Source of the DNA: Puccinia triticina
Lineage: Eukaryota > Basidiomycota > Pucciniomycetes > Pucciniales > Pucciniaceae
Direction: 5' to 3'
DNA length: 64,000 bases
Assembly (NCBI RefSeq): GCF_026914185.1
Contig: NC_070558.1
Span: 3,596,001-3,660,000, forward strand
The stretch's first letter is position 1, and every line of letters begins with the position of its first letter. The position numbers and the translations under genes are program-made. The notes under the pieces are model-generated. The model did not search any database. It saw nothing but the letters and a program-made list of their open reading frames with translations, and was not told where the DNA came from. Shown one piece after another: positions 38,001 through 50,919 of this stretch.

Positions 38001-41000
38001 AGCTGGAATTCTGTTTTTGGCTGTCAAGAGAAGCAGGTAAGAGGTGAGCGACTTGTGACTCGCGACCATAGAGACCATAGTGTTCACGAGGTGTTCCAAA
38101 ACGAACCTGTTCGAGAGGAAAGTTGGTGGATATCTCAGACGAGCCCAATACATTAAAAACACCTGCGAATAAACCGCCAGTTGATTCTGGGGGCAATGGT
38201 CGCTCATTAGTGCTTTTACCAGAACTGGCCTCTGCCGTCCCCGCAGATGCTCCTTCACCCTCGATCGACACAACCATCAAGCGTTCCAATGCGTTCACAA
38301 ATACCAAAAAATCAGAGTCGGTAAAATCGGATTCCAAGTTTCCCTCTCCATTCATTTGATAGGTTTTCTCTAAATCTAAAACCAACATGCGCAATCGGTG
38401 AACCAGTCGATCGATCAACGGCTTGACGACCTCATCAAGTGATCGTCTGATTTGTGGGACAGTCATTAAAAGGAAATCGATCCAATGATGGACAATTGCA
38501 GTGTTTACTTGATTGGTAATGCCATCACCAACGAGGATCGTAAACAGTTGATTTACAGTTGGATTCTCGCTTTCGGGCTTGTCTTTTAACAGCACTACGT
38601 CTGCAGAGATACTGTGACGAGATTGGGGTGTTGATGTGCCAACGCTGATGGTGGCATGAAGAGCGTGTAGAAGCTTGTTTTGCAGATTGTAATCTCGACT
38701 CCTGATTAACAATAGCAATCGAAAGCTCAGAGTTTCCTCGATCACTCCAAGATCAGTCGAAGGAATGTCACCACGAGATACCAGCATTTGTAGCAAGTCG
38801 GCGGTGGTTGCTTGTATATGTTGATTGCGAGAGGACATAGCCGAGAGGAGTTTCGGATGCGGATCGCTGTTAATAAAACTGAGGCGGAATTTGGGTGAGT
38901 TAGCTCCCATGTTACTTGAAAGTAATATTTCAGTACGCACAGCAGCATGATCTTGATCAGAGCATCCAGATAAGACGCTGACTCCAAACCCGCTAATAAG
39001 AGAATTGCAATCAGCTCAGCGGCCAAGTTGAAAAGGAGTGGGTACTGAAGTACCTGAGGGTAAGAGCTGTCGCACTGATGGATCATGAGAGTGCTTCATG
39101 TAGCAAGTTTTCGCTATCCGAGTGAAGCCTTGTCCTCCAAAACGTGCCAAAGTTAGGACGCACTCCAAGGCATGATGGACGACGGCCTGATCAAAAGGAT
39201 AAATGTAATGATGCATGGAGGTTGAATGGTCCCCGAGTTGCTGTTTGAATGGCTTTCGTTTGATTTCCGTTGAAAGCAAGATTCGGAAAAGAGGATCAAG
39301 GACGCTGAGAACGAAAACAATGTTAGCTTGAGCTATTAATGCAACCAGTAAAGACGTGAGTTTTTTTCATACCGAAGATAAGATTTCAAGCTACACCGCA
39401 TCCAGGCTTCTCCGCAACGGCGATTGGTCAAATCGTTACTTTTCAAACTATCCAGAACTAGAAGCATAGGAATTCGGAGACAGTTTCCAGGCAACTGGGC
39501 ATCCTCTTGAAATATGAAAAAGAAAAAGAAAAAAATGAATAAAGGTTGGTCCAGGGCCATCACACATATGCAAAGGGCATGCGGCAAAATGTTTGAGTAA
39601 TTACCACTGTGTCTCCATAAGTTACCAAACGCTTCAAATGCTGATACCCTAACGCTCGGGTTTTCGGACGTCAGGCGGGAGGCAATGATGGTTTCGACGT
39701 GTCGGAATTGAGAAATCTTTTGTAACTCCCAGATTAATTTGATAGCTTGAAGAAAGAAAGGGGCAGTATGACCTTCAAGAAAGTCGAGAAGCTGAACATA
39801 CAGCAAGCCATCAAAATTGACAATCTGAATTAGCTTTTCGCTCGATTGACCACGTTCTAACCGTGGGGTATCATTCCAAGTAACGTTGCGCACCTTAACC
39901 ACTAGTGTTGACAACAAAGTTTGATCATCGAGGAGCAAGCGGGGCTGTATGCGACTTGCCCCAGCTAAGCCAAGCATCACTTTGACTGACTTTTCGAATA
40001 GCGCAAACCCTGCAGCCTTCATGAATAGATTGGAATCAACTTGCGCAATCGAAAACAAAGCCAAAGCAAATACTCACATTAAGATTAACTCTTCTCAATT
40101 GCGAGAGTAATGATTCAGTAAACGATAACGGAGTCCAGTCGACAGTGATTTGATCGAGTGACGTCGGAAGAGAACTAATCAGTGTATCTAGGCATGTCAG
40201 AGAAGCACTCAGGACCTGATAGTTGGCAGGCGTAGGTTCTCCAGAAGCGAAGCGCTCGATCACGCGCAGGATAGCCGCAAAAGTACTGGAGCATAAATTG
40301 GAATCTCGGAGACGGGACATGTCCTCGGGGTTGACCAGCTTCAGACTTTCGGCGGAATAGAATCGGCGAGCAAGATCTAGACCAGATGTATTGTTCATTG
40401 GGGGGCTGGTAGATGGACTATTCAGGTCGAAAACATTGTTCGGAAGATCCTGGAACAAAGTTGTCGCCACTTCTAAAATTTCTTGTGAGCGTTGAAGTGA
40501 GAAATCAGGATGGGCCTGGGTGGCTTCATCTACAACGCAAACTAAGGCAGTAGCCAGCAAGGGGATATGAACCCGCAAAAGTTCTTCGTCGTGTAATCTG
40601 AACGTCGCTAGAATAAACTTAATTAAATCTAAGGACTGCAAAAGTCAAATTTTCAGAATTTATCACGTTCACGCCGGCTGAGATGAGGACCTACCTGATC
40701 AGGTTCTTTTGCTGGGTCGGCATATTGGGAGATCGACTCGAAGATGCTTTTCCAGGTTGTGAATGGATCCAGTGAATCAAACATCATGTTTGCTGTCAAT
40801 AACAGCTAATCAACGTGGAATGAGTAATCATTCAAATCAATCCAAGTTTGGTTGGATGTGGAGCGCTCAAGAGTTGAATCAGTCGACTCACTTCATCTTG
40901 TGTGTCTTCAGGCTTCAGCACCACCTGCAAGGCCTTAAAAGCGTCTAGCGCGAGAGCTCTGCTTAATGGACCCCCGATTTCCCATTTGTCCAGCAGAGCT

Positions 41001-42786
41001 ATAAATACTTTGAACGGTCTTTGGCGCTCAACTACTGCGTTGACGTAATCTGCCATCATATCCTGACGCAAGGACTCGACGACTAAATCTAGCCCGTGTT
41101 CTTGAAAGTATTTCGATTGATTGATTGTACCATCTTCAGCAGTTGGTGGGGGGCCCATAAGCCAAGTGTAGAGACGGCGACTAAGGGAGAGATCCCTCCG
41201 AAGAACAACGCCTAAAGCAGCCCGAGTAAGAAGCAGTCTATCGCGATGTCTGGTGTCGCTGTGTGGTGCAATACAGCCAACACATAAGGAAATTTAGTTG
41301 AAATATACTGTTATCGAACATTCACTAGGAAATGCAACACTCACCAACAAAAGCCCTGGCTGTCTAGTTTTAAATTGGCCAGTAACAGATCAAGGATACC
41401 ACGTTGGACTAGAATGTTTCCGTCTTCAAGTGCAGCAGAGTGCCCCCTGATCATCAGTCCAACGTCTTGGCCCACAATCGGCACAATTGTTTCCTGAGGT
41501 AGTAGGGGAGGCATGCGACGACTGAGGAAGTTGATGGCTGGGATTCGATATCCGGGCCCGGAGATCAAAATCAACCAAACGTTTTGCAGGAAGAACGAAA
41601 GCGATATTGCACTAGAGAGTTGATCCAAGAGTGAGCACACCCGATCGAAATGTTCGCCGGTTTCTTCCTCCAGACCAGGTAAAAGGGCCAAGATGAAAGC
41701 TTTCATGGATGGGCGAAGATCAGCCTTGAGCGGTAGGTAAAACTTTTCGAACAATCCAAGGACGATAGGCTGGCAAAGAATCCATTACATCGGTGAAGAA
41801 AAGAAAATCAGGGCGAAATTAATCCAAGAAATTCAGAAAGTATAGAAAAAAATGATCGATCCACAAGTCTCGTACTCAACTCGCACAGCAGTAGCAGCAT
41901 ACTGGAAGAATGGAAACAATCCTGCGCTCCAAACTTGAAGATCCCGTCTTAGACCATCCAGGCCAATCGTCGTGAGAATATATACATAGACGTCCAACGC
42001 CCGCTGATGGACTCCTTGAGGCAGTGCTGGGTTGAGACACTGGCTTAGCCTTTTTGCGACGATTAGCTTGTGAGGGATGATAGAGTATTGAGGATAGGAT
42101 TGGAGTGTTTTGAGGAGTTTGGCGAGAAAAGTGATGAAATCTGCCCATTCGTTGACTTGGTCGATCGAAAGTAGCGTCCGCTCCAAGAGACTCGCATATT
42201 TACGAAATTTGGAATCAGATGCAAGGGCTAGAATCAGATCGAATCAACAAAATATTCCTGAGAGATCAGTTTCCGAGATGATGAGATAATAACACATGAT
42301 CCAGGGTGGGACAAAAATTAAAGGACCAAATTACTTACCTTTTTCCTGACCATTGACTATCCAATCGTCGCGCGCTCTTCTACCCACGCTCAAAGCTCTT
42401 CCTGATTGAACCTCTCCAGTTTCGGCGAATGCGCTCGTTTTATCGACTGATGCGGAGAGTGGAGAAGCATGACTGTGAGTATTGGCTTGGCGTAAGGAAG
42501 CAAAGGACGATGCTGGATGAAGTCCCGGACTGATTCCTGATCGAGTGGGTATTTTTGTTGACGAGGATGACTCTGGCTTTCCCGGAACCATTCTGGGGAT
42601 CAGAGAACTTGAGCCAATTTTCTGTCGAGCCGTACTTTTTTGTCTCCAACCGTTTTCAAGTCTTGTAGGTCGTTGCTGTCCAATACAGGTCTCCGCTCGC
42701 CCAGGGAGTCGTGACTGGGGAGTGGTAAACCCTGTGACATGTGGGTGTAAGTAGTGAAACCTTCCATGTCTGTCATCCAGCGACAT
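35014..42786 (-). CDS. DOP1: DOP1 / dopey family protein, many exons
   Basis: Read on the minus strand, coding exons run from MSLDDRHGRF at 42786 to a stop at 35014. The first three exons (42786-42339, 42227-41881, 41769-41345) have clear GTAAGT/GTGAGT-type signals. Exons 2-3 hold the dopey N-terminal domain: KYASLLERTLLSIDQVNEWA, HKLIVAKRLSQCLNPALPQG, GVHQRALDVYVYILTTIG, WSAGLFPFFQYAATAVR and KFYLPLKADLRPSMKAFILA. The middle and C-terminal exons (around 40.9-41.3, 40.1-40.6, 39.4-40.0, 38.0-39.0, 37.2-37.9 and 36.0-36.5 kb) are helical-repeat sequence, and the end at 35.0-35.6 kb includes WMFITDTIDAMYP. In yeast, Dop1 works with Mon2 and the flippase Neo1 in endosome-Golgi traffic. The large size and many exons fit the family. 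Exact internal splice sites in the 3' half are not resolved here. Confidence 0.85.
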
Positions 42787-44318
42787 TGGTGCTCCAACGC
42801 ATCACTACAGCTTTCATAGGATCGCTGAATTATTGCATTCCCAGAGATTCAAGCTTCAATATTTTTTTCGCAAAGGGAAACCCCAAACTGGCCGGCATGG
42901 ATGAGAGGGAACAAAATTATAAGAGTTGGGTTGACTGGCACATGATCTGTGCTTTGTTTATCCAATGTGCTCACATCCCACCCAGCTGAAAACCAGCAGT
43001 TTTTGGCGGGTCAGGAATAGATTCTAGCCACCCAACTGGTCAAGCCTGGGTTCGGCAGAGAGGCCCATCAACAAGCTCTATTTCTCGTCGGAATTCGAGC
43101 ACCCAGGGCCGTCTAGCTAACGACGTCCGGCACGGGTTCCCGCGCCGCACTGTTGCTGCAAAATTAGGGCAATCTTCTTGAGCCATCCAAAAGAAGTTCA
43201 TGTAGTTAGCAGGGAAATCTGATCCTTCGACGGATGTCAGCTGGTTGTGCACTCAGATTCCTGTGAGAATCATGAACTTATCTTCTTTGATGATCAATCT
43301 ATATTTACCTGGCAAGTTCTCAGAGACAGATATGTTTGCGAACACTAGAGCAGCGGGGAGTCAAAAATTGAAGCAGTAAATATGAGATAGAATTTCATTT
43401 ATGTGGAGGATTTCGTCTCCTCTTCAAGGATTCTTCAGTATTTGTCTATGACTTGCAACAAGATCAGATTTCCCTCGAGTTGAAGATTGAAGAACAGAGG
43501 GATGAAAAAAGAGAGCAAGGCTTCGGATAACAATATAGATTCTTCTCTTGTCGCAGGAAATGCGGAACCAGATTTCGAGTTGCCAATTCTAATGAACACT
43601 TATGATCAACACTATTTTCTGTCCCACAATTTATCCTAATCATTATGTCTGATTTTTCAGTCTGATATAATTAGAAAGATCTTTCACAGGTGAGCATGGA
43701 CCTTCGAATTTAAAGCGTCATAGATAGGCCGAAGTGCCCGAATTATCTCGATACTCTTGCATAAAATTCTTGTTTTAAGATCACGCCCGCATGCGTGCTT
43801 CTCTCACCGTGAAGTTTTACCCAAAATGGATTTTCCAGTCAAATGTTTGTGAATCGATGTGGGGCTCCGACGTGATATGCAGGATTTCGTGGTTGAGACT
43901 CAGCAGGACGAAGGATTCTTGATTTTCAAACAGAGAAAACGTGCGCCTTCTGGTGATGGTCTATTCGATCCAATCACGGCAATTCACAAATATCCCGATG
44001 CTCATCTCGAGAAACATCCCAGTATGCGTTGAAGATTTTATATCATCGGTGGAGGTCCTGTACTTAGATCGAAATTATTATTGGCGGATTTCTCCGTTGT
44101 GATCTCTTAGGCCAATGAGAAGCTTTGGATTTCTTCGACTTGTCTCACACTGTTGCCATTGCCCGTCCCCCCAAATAGAGATATAATCCGACCAACATAT
44201 ATCGTCTCCTTCCTGCTCTTCCCTCCCTCCCCTCCTTCCAAAAACAACAACAAGAAGCCAATTAGAACGCTCATAGAGTTATTTTAGAGCAAAGAAAGCT
44301 TCTGAATAATATCTTCTG
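42787..44318. other. Divergent promoter region between DOP1 and DAHP synthase
   Basis: A 1.5-kb intergenic gap separates two genes transcribed away from each other. Short frames are present on both strands, none with a recognisable domain. CT-rich and AACAACAA tracts at 44205-44255 lie just upstream of the DAHP synthase start. Confidence 0.6.
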
Positions 44319-46313
44319 ATGGCGGGAAAGTTTGGCCCAACTTATACAGTCTCCCTCAACCCGAATAGTCTTAACCTGAATTCCGCGAACCCGAGCACTC
44401 AGTATGATCCCAATGAGCTCGGCGGAGGAGAGAGTCTAAATCCCACAGCGACGGGGTTTGCGAGCGAACAGAAGACGATCAGTGTAAGAATTTCACTACA
44501 ACCCTCACCAGGGGGCAATGGAGGCCAGCATTTTCTGAGATCGTACTGAGCGGGATATGGCTGGATGTTGTATGTGTTTTCAGTATGAGCCAATAGTCCC
44601 TTCTCAACTCCTTCGCGCGGACTTGAGAGTGAGTGAGAACTCTCGAAAGGTGATTGATTGGGCTCGTCGGGCTTGTTCAGATGTGATTGCGGGAAAAGAT
44701 GGCCGGCTGATTGTGATCATAGGACCCTGTTCCATCCACGGTTAGCATCTCCATCTCTCAATACTTTTCTATGTTTATCTTTTTTTTTTTTTTTTTTTCA
44801 CCATCGGTGTTTTATGATTTTGCTTTTTGGATGCATTGAGATCCGGCTCAAGCGCTCGAATATGCTCGACTCTTGGCCCCTCTGATACCTACCTTACCTG
44901 ATTTGATAATCATCATGCGAGCGGTTAGTGTCTGTCACTCCTCCGCACCGCTCTCCTCTTTTTGAAAAGGAAATTGAACTTGATTGTATACATTTCAACC
45001 CGTGAACATTAATGGTATTTTCTCTCAAGTATTTTGAGAAGCCTAGGACTTCAGGTGAGTCTGCTGGATATTGCTCCACTTGAGACCAAAATAAAAATAA
45101 ATAAGATAACTTAGGAGCTGAAAAGAATAAAATCCACAAAAGAATAACATCCTCCTTGTTCTTATGTTGTATCAGTCGGCTGGAAAGGTCTCATCAACGA
45201 TCCGGATATAGACGGCTCATTCAAAATCAACAAAGGCATAAAGATTGCTAGGAAATTGCTTTGTGATTTGACTCATCTCGGCTTACCTGTGGCTGTTGAA
45301 ATATTGGATCCGATCAGGTTTGGGGCGACTTCTTTTTTTGATTGGTGTGGGGCAGATAGAAATTTGACTAGGTTTATCTGTTGTGGACCGCGTTGAAGTC
45401 CTCAATATTTATCGGAGTTAGTTTCCTGGGGAGCCATCGGGGCTCGCACGACAGAATCACAGATCCACCGGGAGGCAGCCTCAGGAGCGCCGCATCCGGT
45501 GGGATTCAAGAACGGGACGAATGGGGATGTTGAGGTAGCCATCGAGGCCATGAAAGCCTCCTCCTTCCCTCATTCGTTCATCGGCACAAACGACCATGGC
45601 CTCGTCAGCATCGTCAAAACTAGCGGCAACTCCGCCTTGTCATTGATCTTGAGGGGCGGCAAGAAGGGCGCCAATTTCCATCGGGAGGCCGTCTCTGAAG
45701 CTCGAGATGCTCTCCAGAAACACCGTCTCAGCTTTGCTCCTTCGCTCATCATCGATTGCAGCCATGGCAATTGTGCGTCGACTGTGGTGACGAGTTTGTG
45801 ATAGGAAATGGCTGGCTTGACTCGTTTCCCCTCTTTCGCTGCCACTAGCTCAAAAGGATTATCGCAACCAGGCCAAAGTGGTCAAAGATATATGTCAACA
45901 GATCCGAGCTGGAGAGAAAAGCATCCACGGAGTGATGATTGAGTCGAACATCGGAGCAGGTAGACAAGACGTACCAGCAGAGGGTCGCGAGGGGCTGAAG
46001 CATGGCATCTCGATCACGTGAGTTCTCCTTAGTCCAGTTCCCAGCCATCTGCCAGCAAGAGTTATTGTAACTCGCCAACCGATGTGGGCTTTCCTCTCTG
46101 GAATTTTATGCGCAAAGGGACGGCTGCATTGATTTCGAATCGACGGTACAAGTCTTGAAAGATCTGCAAAATGCGGCGGCTGATCGTCGTTCGATGGGTC
46201 GACGCCAGTCGCTGTTCGATGAGGTTTATTTGCGAAGAACCAGTCTCTCTCATGATCTCCAACAATTCGCTATCAATACTGCCGCGATCCAACAAAACCC
46301 GTCCAATCAATAG
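44319..46313 (+). CDS. 3-deoxy-D-arabino-heptulosonate-7-phosphate (DAHP) synthase, 8 exons
   Basis: Exons 44319-44483, 44584-44740, 44841-44923, 45030-45054, 45176-45317, 45399-45772, 45849-46017 and 46118-46313 give 436 residues with the frame kept throughout. The enzyme condenses phosphoenolpyruvate and erythrose 4-phosphate, the first step of the shikimate pathway to aromatic amino acids. Diagnostic motifs are [75 protein letters not shown] and IDCSHGNSQKDY. These place it in the class I, Aro3/Aro4-like (feedback-regulated) group. An N-terminal extension of about 55 residues rich in Asn and Ser precedes the conserved [11 protein letters not shown] start, and the C-terminal tail is slightly longer than usual. 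Which amino acid inhibits it cannot be told from the sequence. Confidence 0.93.
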
Positions 46314-46496
46314 ATCAGCAACTCGTCAAGTCTGCTTGTGTTCCTCATCTTGATCACTTCGATCTACTGTAATTTCACCGTATGGGGGACTGCTCTTTAT
46401 TTATGGCGAGAAATAATACTAAGGCAAGCAAGGAGCTTGATAGTTTGTAGAAGAAATTAGATACTTGAATAGATTTTCGTAGCTTGAAATCAATTA

Positions 46497-46653
46497 TGGT
46501 ATTCAAAATTGCATATGCCACTGTTTACATAAAATCATAAAGCCCATTTTGGCTGGGAGATGTCAGCGTGCATAAAACTTAAAGTGACATCTCCCAGCCA
46601 AAATTGCAGTTTATGATTTTATGTAAAAAAATCTTATGCAATTTTGAATACCA
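46497..46653. mobile_element. Foldback MITE flanked by TA
   Basis: The ends TGGTATTCAAAATTGCAT and ATGCAATTTTGAATACCA are inverse repeats. The inner arms also pair (CATAAAATCATAAA with TTTATGATTTTATG; TTGGCTGGGAGATGTCA with TGACATCTCCCAGCCAA). The element is 157 bp with TA at both flanks. Confidence 0.75.
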
Positions 46654-46887
46654 TAAATTGCATAAATGTCAAGGATATAAGAATTAAATGCCAATGAGCT
46701 ACCAGCTGTGGGCGGTCTGCCTATTACATGAAGCCATCACATACTTCTTCCTCTGGACCAGACTCTGGTAATGCACCTGGATGGAAGATACACTTTTAGT
46801 TGCAGAGCTTATTGAGAGGAACAAGAAGACTGACAGTGGAAAGAAGGAAACTCAAACGGATGACAGGCTAATATCTACCTCCCTGCC

Positions 46888-47640
46888 GGTGTTGGGCGCC
46901 CGGTGCCCCCCCGTGGGCCCACTCTGGAGGGCGAACATTGAAGCACGTCCAAGAAGGGTGATTCTAGACCGTGTTTTTAGAGTGCGCAGGTGTTTTGCTT
47001 CGAGCGATGGAGGTGGGTCGTGTTTGGGATCAAAACGCGATGATTATCGTACAAGAGGCCTTGAACAAGGGTGGGTGGCGTGTCTGCTCTCTGGGCTTGG
47101 TCTCAGCTGGTTGCCCCCTGGACGATTGTGTAAAAATCACGGTCATTTCACACTTGTGACATCTCTTCTTCCTCGTCTCTCCTTCTTCCTTTTTCTTCCC
47201 TCTTTCTTTAACTCTCCTTATCATCCCTTCAACTCCGCCAAACTCGACATCAACTCAACTCAACAACAATCAGTCACATCACTCAATCCTCCTAATCCAC
47301 TTCAACTCCCTCTTCCTGTTCTTTTCTTACAACTCGCCTCTTCGATCTTTGTCTGGTGAGACCTTACCCCAATCCGCTCAAATCCCGTTCCAGCTCATCA
47401 ACTAACATCTCGACCTCAGCTTCTGCTCTTCTCAATCTTCCCTCTTAGTCCTGACATTCTCAACAGCCTCATCTTTTATATGCCTTTGCTTGTTTCCATG
47501 TTGGTTCTCATTCTCCTCTTCTTCTTTCCCTCATCATCATGTGCTCTTCAATTCCTAATTGTTTTTCTTCCAGCGTGTCAGTTTCATTTAGATAATAAAT
47601 TCCAATTCAATATTCTTTTACGGTTAAAAGCCTACGACCA
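46888..47640 (+). repeat. Possible copia LTR and leader, limits uncertain
   Basis: The region upstream of a copia gag start is rich in CT and begins at a TGTTGGGCGCCC. No second copy exists in the window to prove LTR limits. Confidence 0.3.
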
Positions 47641-47648
47641 ATTGATTT

Positions 47649-47917
47649 ATGTCAAGTGGAACCAACACTGGACAGCAACAGGTACCGTCGATCAAAATAA
47701 CAGATACAACGAGGATGGCTGGTTCATCGAACAACAATGGATTCCGACAGGTAATGCTGAAGACAGCACTCGAGACAACCCCTCAACTGTCGGAGGAGAA
47801 CTACTCAATATGGAAGGACAAGATGACGGCGCTGCTAGAGTTACGGGGAGTCCTCACTGCTCTCAATTCTCAAGCCCCTAATATCATACCTCTAGCCTGT
47901 GAGATTTCACAGAACTA
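47649..47917 (+). pseudogene. Copia gag, N-terminal fragment
   Basis: An 89-codon frame containing LSEENYSIWKDKMTALLELR and GVLTALN, the typical start of copia gag. It ends in a stop with the rest of gag missing, so it is a truncated element. The overlapping frame at 47480-47881 is a shadow. Confidence 0.7.
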
Positions 47918-48009
47918 AGATTTATTTCATTATGAGTGAGAGGTCTATCTGTCAGGCACAGAAACTGAGAGAACAATGAGAAACAACTGTAGAGACTGTA
48001 AAATGAAGA

Positions 48010-48095
48010 TGTGTCTGGTGAGAGTCGAACTCACGACCTCAGCTATGCTGAGACACATACTAAAGTGCTGCCTTTACCAACTAGGCTACAGACGC
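48010..48095 (-). tRNA. tRNA-like gene, class II shape, identity uncertain
   Basis: The minus strand carries acceptor GCGTCTG / CAGACAC (one mismatch), D arm with a perfect A-box TAGCCTAGTTGG, a long variable arm CTCAGC-ATA-GCTGAG, T arm GTGAG-TTCGACT-CTCAC, and discriminator A. It is 86 bases long and followed seven bases later by TTTT. Size and variable arm suggest Leu. The anticodon stem is poor (four pairs GCAC/GTGT, loop TTTAGTAT, perhaps anticodon TAG), so it may be a decayed gene or part of a tRNA-derived repeat. Confidence 0.55.
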
Positions 48096-48674
48096 TTGTG
48101 GCTGCCAGCTGGGTGGTTGGTTGGTAGTGCTCATGGGTCAATCCAACAGCCCTCCATACTGTGGTGATACATCATGGTAGCAGACTAACAGACAACTCAA
48201 CAACAACAATTACCTAAGAGCGGATAAGAGGCCGACTCTGGTAATGATATGAAAGAAAGAATTGAGAGTAAAAAGGGCTGCAGAGCAGCTTGGACCACGC
48301 ATTGATCATGGCTGGGGACAGATGTATCTGTATGATGAATTGGTCACTGCGAGTGGCGTCAGTGACTGGGCTTCCTAAGGGTAAGCTTGAGAGGTTTTTC
48401 TCTTACAGGGACTTGGTTGGTGTTGCGCTCAACACTAGCCAATCCGAGCTGAGAGATTGCAGGAGCTGCTGATTTCTATGTTCACATGATAGCGGTCAAC
48501 TTCTTGCAATCCTAAATGAGCACTGCAGCGCAGGACTTACCTCCTCTTGAGGGGCTGGTGATCCTGTTGCTGAGGCTTGAACCGGAACGGTCTTGATTGG
48601 CATCGGAAGCTGGCGTGCTGTATCACAGAGTAAACTCTCGTCAGCATCGCTGTCCTAGCTTTGACGATCCCAGC
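48096..48674. other. Unassigned; probable retroelement leader sequence
   Basis: A TGGTAGCAGACTAACAG at about 48174 follows ATACATCA and looks like another copia LTR end with primer site on the plus strand. No ORF follows it. Nothing else is recognised. Confidence 0.35.
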
Positions 48675-49378
48675 TTATCTACTAACCTTAAAGAGGTTTG
48701 GGTTTGCTTGGGTCGCTTGGGCGCTTCGTCTTTTGCTGACGTGGCTAGAGGGGAGCAGAGGATTTAGCGTTAGCCTGATCCTACTGCCTGAGAGGAGCGT
48801 CATGCATATGCATGCACCTGAGGGTCGCGCGGACTCACCGATCCCCCTTGCGGGGTTAGGTTTCAGTTCCTTGCGCTTCCTTTGCTCAGGGCCTGGGCCC
48901 GAGTCTTGGACTTGCTCAGGGCCTTGGCCCGAGTCTTGACAGCCCACCGTGCTTCGATCCGGTAGGTTTGAAGCAATCAGAGAAGAGGGCTTGATCCCGA
49001 TGACTTCTAGAGCTCTGCGGATGATGATGCGGCCCACTGGTTTGGTGAGAAAGTCAGCGGTGTTTGCCTCAGTTTGAATATAGTTGAGTTGAATCAGACG
49101 GCGGACTACCAGTTCCCGGACAAAGTGAAGTCTGATAGACATGTGCTTGGTGCGGAAACTATTCTGGGAAGTTTCACTCTTCGCCAGATCGATTGCCCCT
49201 CTGTTGTCAACCAGCACTTTGATGTTTTGCGGTTCTTCGCGGGTCTTCACTTCTGAGATTAGATTTGAAAACCAGGCAAGCTCTCTGCCGAGGTCCAAGA
49301 GTGCTTTATACTCAGCCTCCGTTGTCGACAAGGATACCGTTGCTTGCTTTGATAATTTCCAGGCTAGCAAGTGCGTGC
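48675..49378 (-). pseudogene. Copia RNase H, C-terminal fragment
   Basis: The frame starts at the junction with a solo LTR (LLAWKLSKQATVSLSTTEAE) and contains VSLSTTEAEYKAL (Glu), VLVDNRGAIDLAKS (Asp), RTKHMSIRLHFVRE and TKPVGR, the standard end of copia pol. Downstream are two copies of a roughly 27-base Gly/Pro/Glu-coding repeat (DSGQGPEQVQDSGPGPEQ). The 5' part of pol is missing. Confidence 0.8.
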
Positions 49379-49381
49379 CGA

Positions 49382-50273
49382 TGTGGTGGCCCCTCTCGTG
49401 GCCAGCTAGTCAGGGACATTGCCGCTGCCAGCAAGATCATCAAGATTCAAGCTTCACCCTTGCTCTTCAACCCTCAAGAATTCACCCTCTTCCCATCTCT
49501 CCTCATCTTTCACCCCTCTCTTCCATGCTCCTTCCCCCCCCTTCTTTTTTCCCTCCTCCCATATCCCCTCTTTCTCAGTTCCCAGTCCTCTTAACTTTTC
49601 TTGGTCCTAACACAGCATCTGCTGTGGATTTATTTATCTGTTCTTTATTTCTTCTTCTTTTTCTTCTTTTTCTGTTTGTTCTTGATTTTGTCCTGAGTGC
49701 TCTGCTGGTTCTCCTCTTTTCTTTCCTCTTCTTTTCTTTTCTTGTTCTCTGATGCATTTCTTTCTTCCCGTCTCATCTCATTGTGTTCATCCCTTCTACT
49801 GTGTCTCTTTGTCTTTTTCTTTGTTTCTTTGTTTCTGTCTGCTGTTTTGTGTGTGCGCGCGCGTAGCGCGCGGAGGATGTGATGAAATACATGTGACAGG
49901 TCGCCTCCCGGAGTCCAAGTTTGCTGAACTTGGATGATGGGAGAGGCATGGCATTCTGATCCCCAGAATACGGTCCATCCGGAGTTTATAGATCAGATCA
50001 TCAGAGTTCAAACTTTTGGGCTCCGCCCGCCGATCACGCTTCATCAAAAGTCTCAGTTCCCTTCTTTTCTTCCTTAAGATCACAATCCCCGACTCCCTCA
50101 AAACAAACAACCGCCGCCGCGGATCCAAAACCCCGGCGAACGTCTCAAAACCACCCCCAACACCACAGCTATCCCGATTCTTTTCAGCGCTCATCTCTAC
50201 GGACCACCGCCACGAGGGCAGCCTAAACAGCACCTCTCCCCTCGCACGACTGCCGCCGCTTACACTAAAAACA
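49382..50273 (+). mobile_element. Solo LTR of gypsy family (diverged)
   Basis: TGTGGTGGCCCCTCTCGTGG at the start and the order of blocks (pyrimidine tracts, CGCGC...GCGCG hairpin, TCCAAGTT/AACTTGGA hairpin, GGGCTCCGCCCGCC, AGGGCAGCCTAAACAGCACC) match the LTRs at 6933 and 14642 with many differences. No internal region or partner LTR follows. It cuts the copia RNase H. The right end is less clear than the left. Confidence 0.8.
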
Positions 50274-50919
50274 TGGATGAATTTGGGAAGGCATATATTG
50301 ATCAATATGGCATATATTGATCAAATTATATTGATCTTTTTTTTTTTAAATTTTTTTTTCCTTCCTGCAACATCATAACCCTTATATCATCCCTCTTCCT
50401 CTTGATTTCCCCCTGTCTTAGTTTTTGACCATAGTAAAAGCTTCATTTTGTTGCCAGATTGAATAGGTCATTTTTACATACTCATATGGATTATTCCTGA
50501 GAAAAAATAGTCTGTTAAGTCAGGCAGGGAGAGGGAGGGGTGAGGAGGAATGGGGAGGCATGAATTATTGTCTCTTGAAACTTGCAGAAGTGTTGAAATC
50601 TACTTTCCAAAAAAAAAAAAAAAAATCCAATCGGTCTCAATTTATCATGCTACATCAATTTTGTTCAAATTTAATGGCTTCTATATATCACTCATCATAT
50701 CCAATATCCTAAATTTCTACTAGGCCTGAGATTGATTTAACATTTGTACCAGATTTGAGTAAGGTGTCTTTTGCTTCTGTTGTTCAATCAAAGACTCATG
50801 GGAGGTGTTTCCCCAATATATTCAATGGGTTGACTGATGTTATCTCAGAATCTGAGGTTCAACATTTTTTGAATGTAAAGAGATTGATTGAGTCTGGTTG
50901 GCTTGAAACTATCCCCTAA
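50274..50919. other. AT-rich spacer before satellite array
   Basis: Contains T and A homopolymers (50337-50360, 50609-50626). A roughly 70-codon open stretch in plus orientation (about 50727-50920, PEIDLTFVPDLSKVSF onward) has no start and no recognised family. Confidence 0.4.

Noticed and set aside
43040..43252. Possible small gene upstream of DOP1 on the minus strand
   Set aside because: 70 codons with no domain, no intron evidence and no conserved motif. It is more likely chance in the intergenic region.
49575..50305. Minus-strand ORFs across the solo LTR
   Set aside because: They arise from low-complexity AG-rich complement of the LTR and carry no domain.
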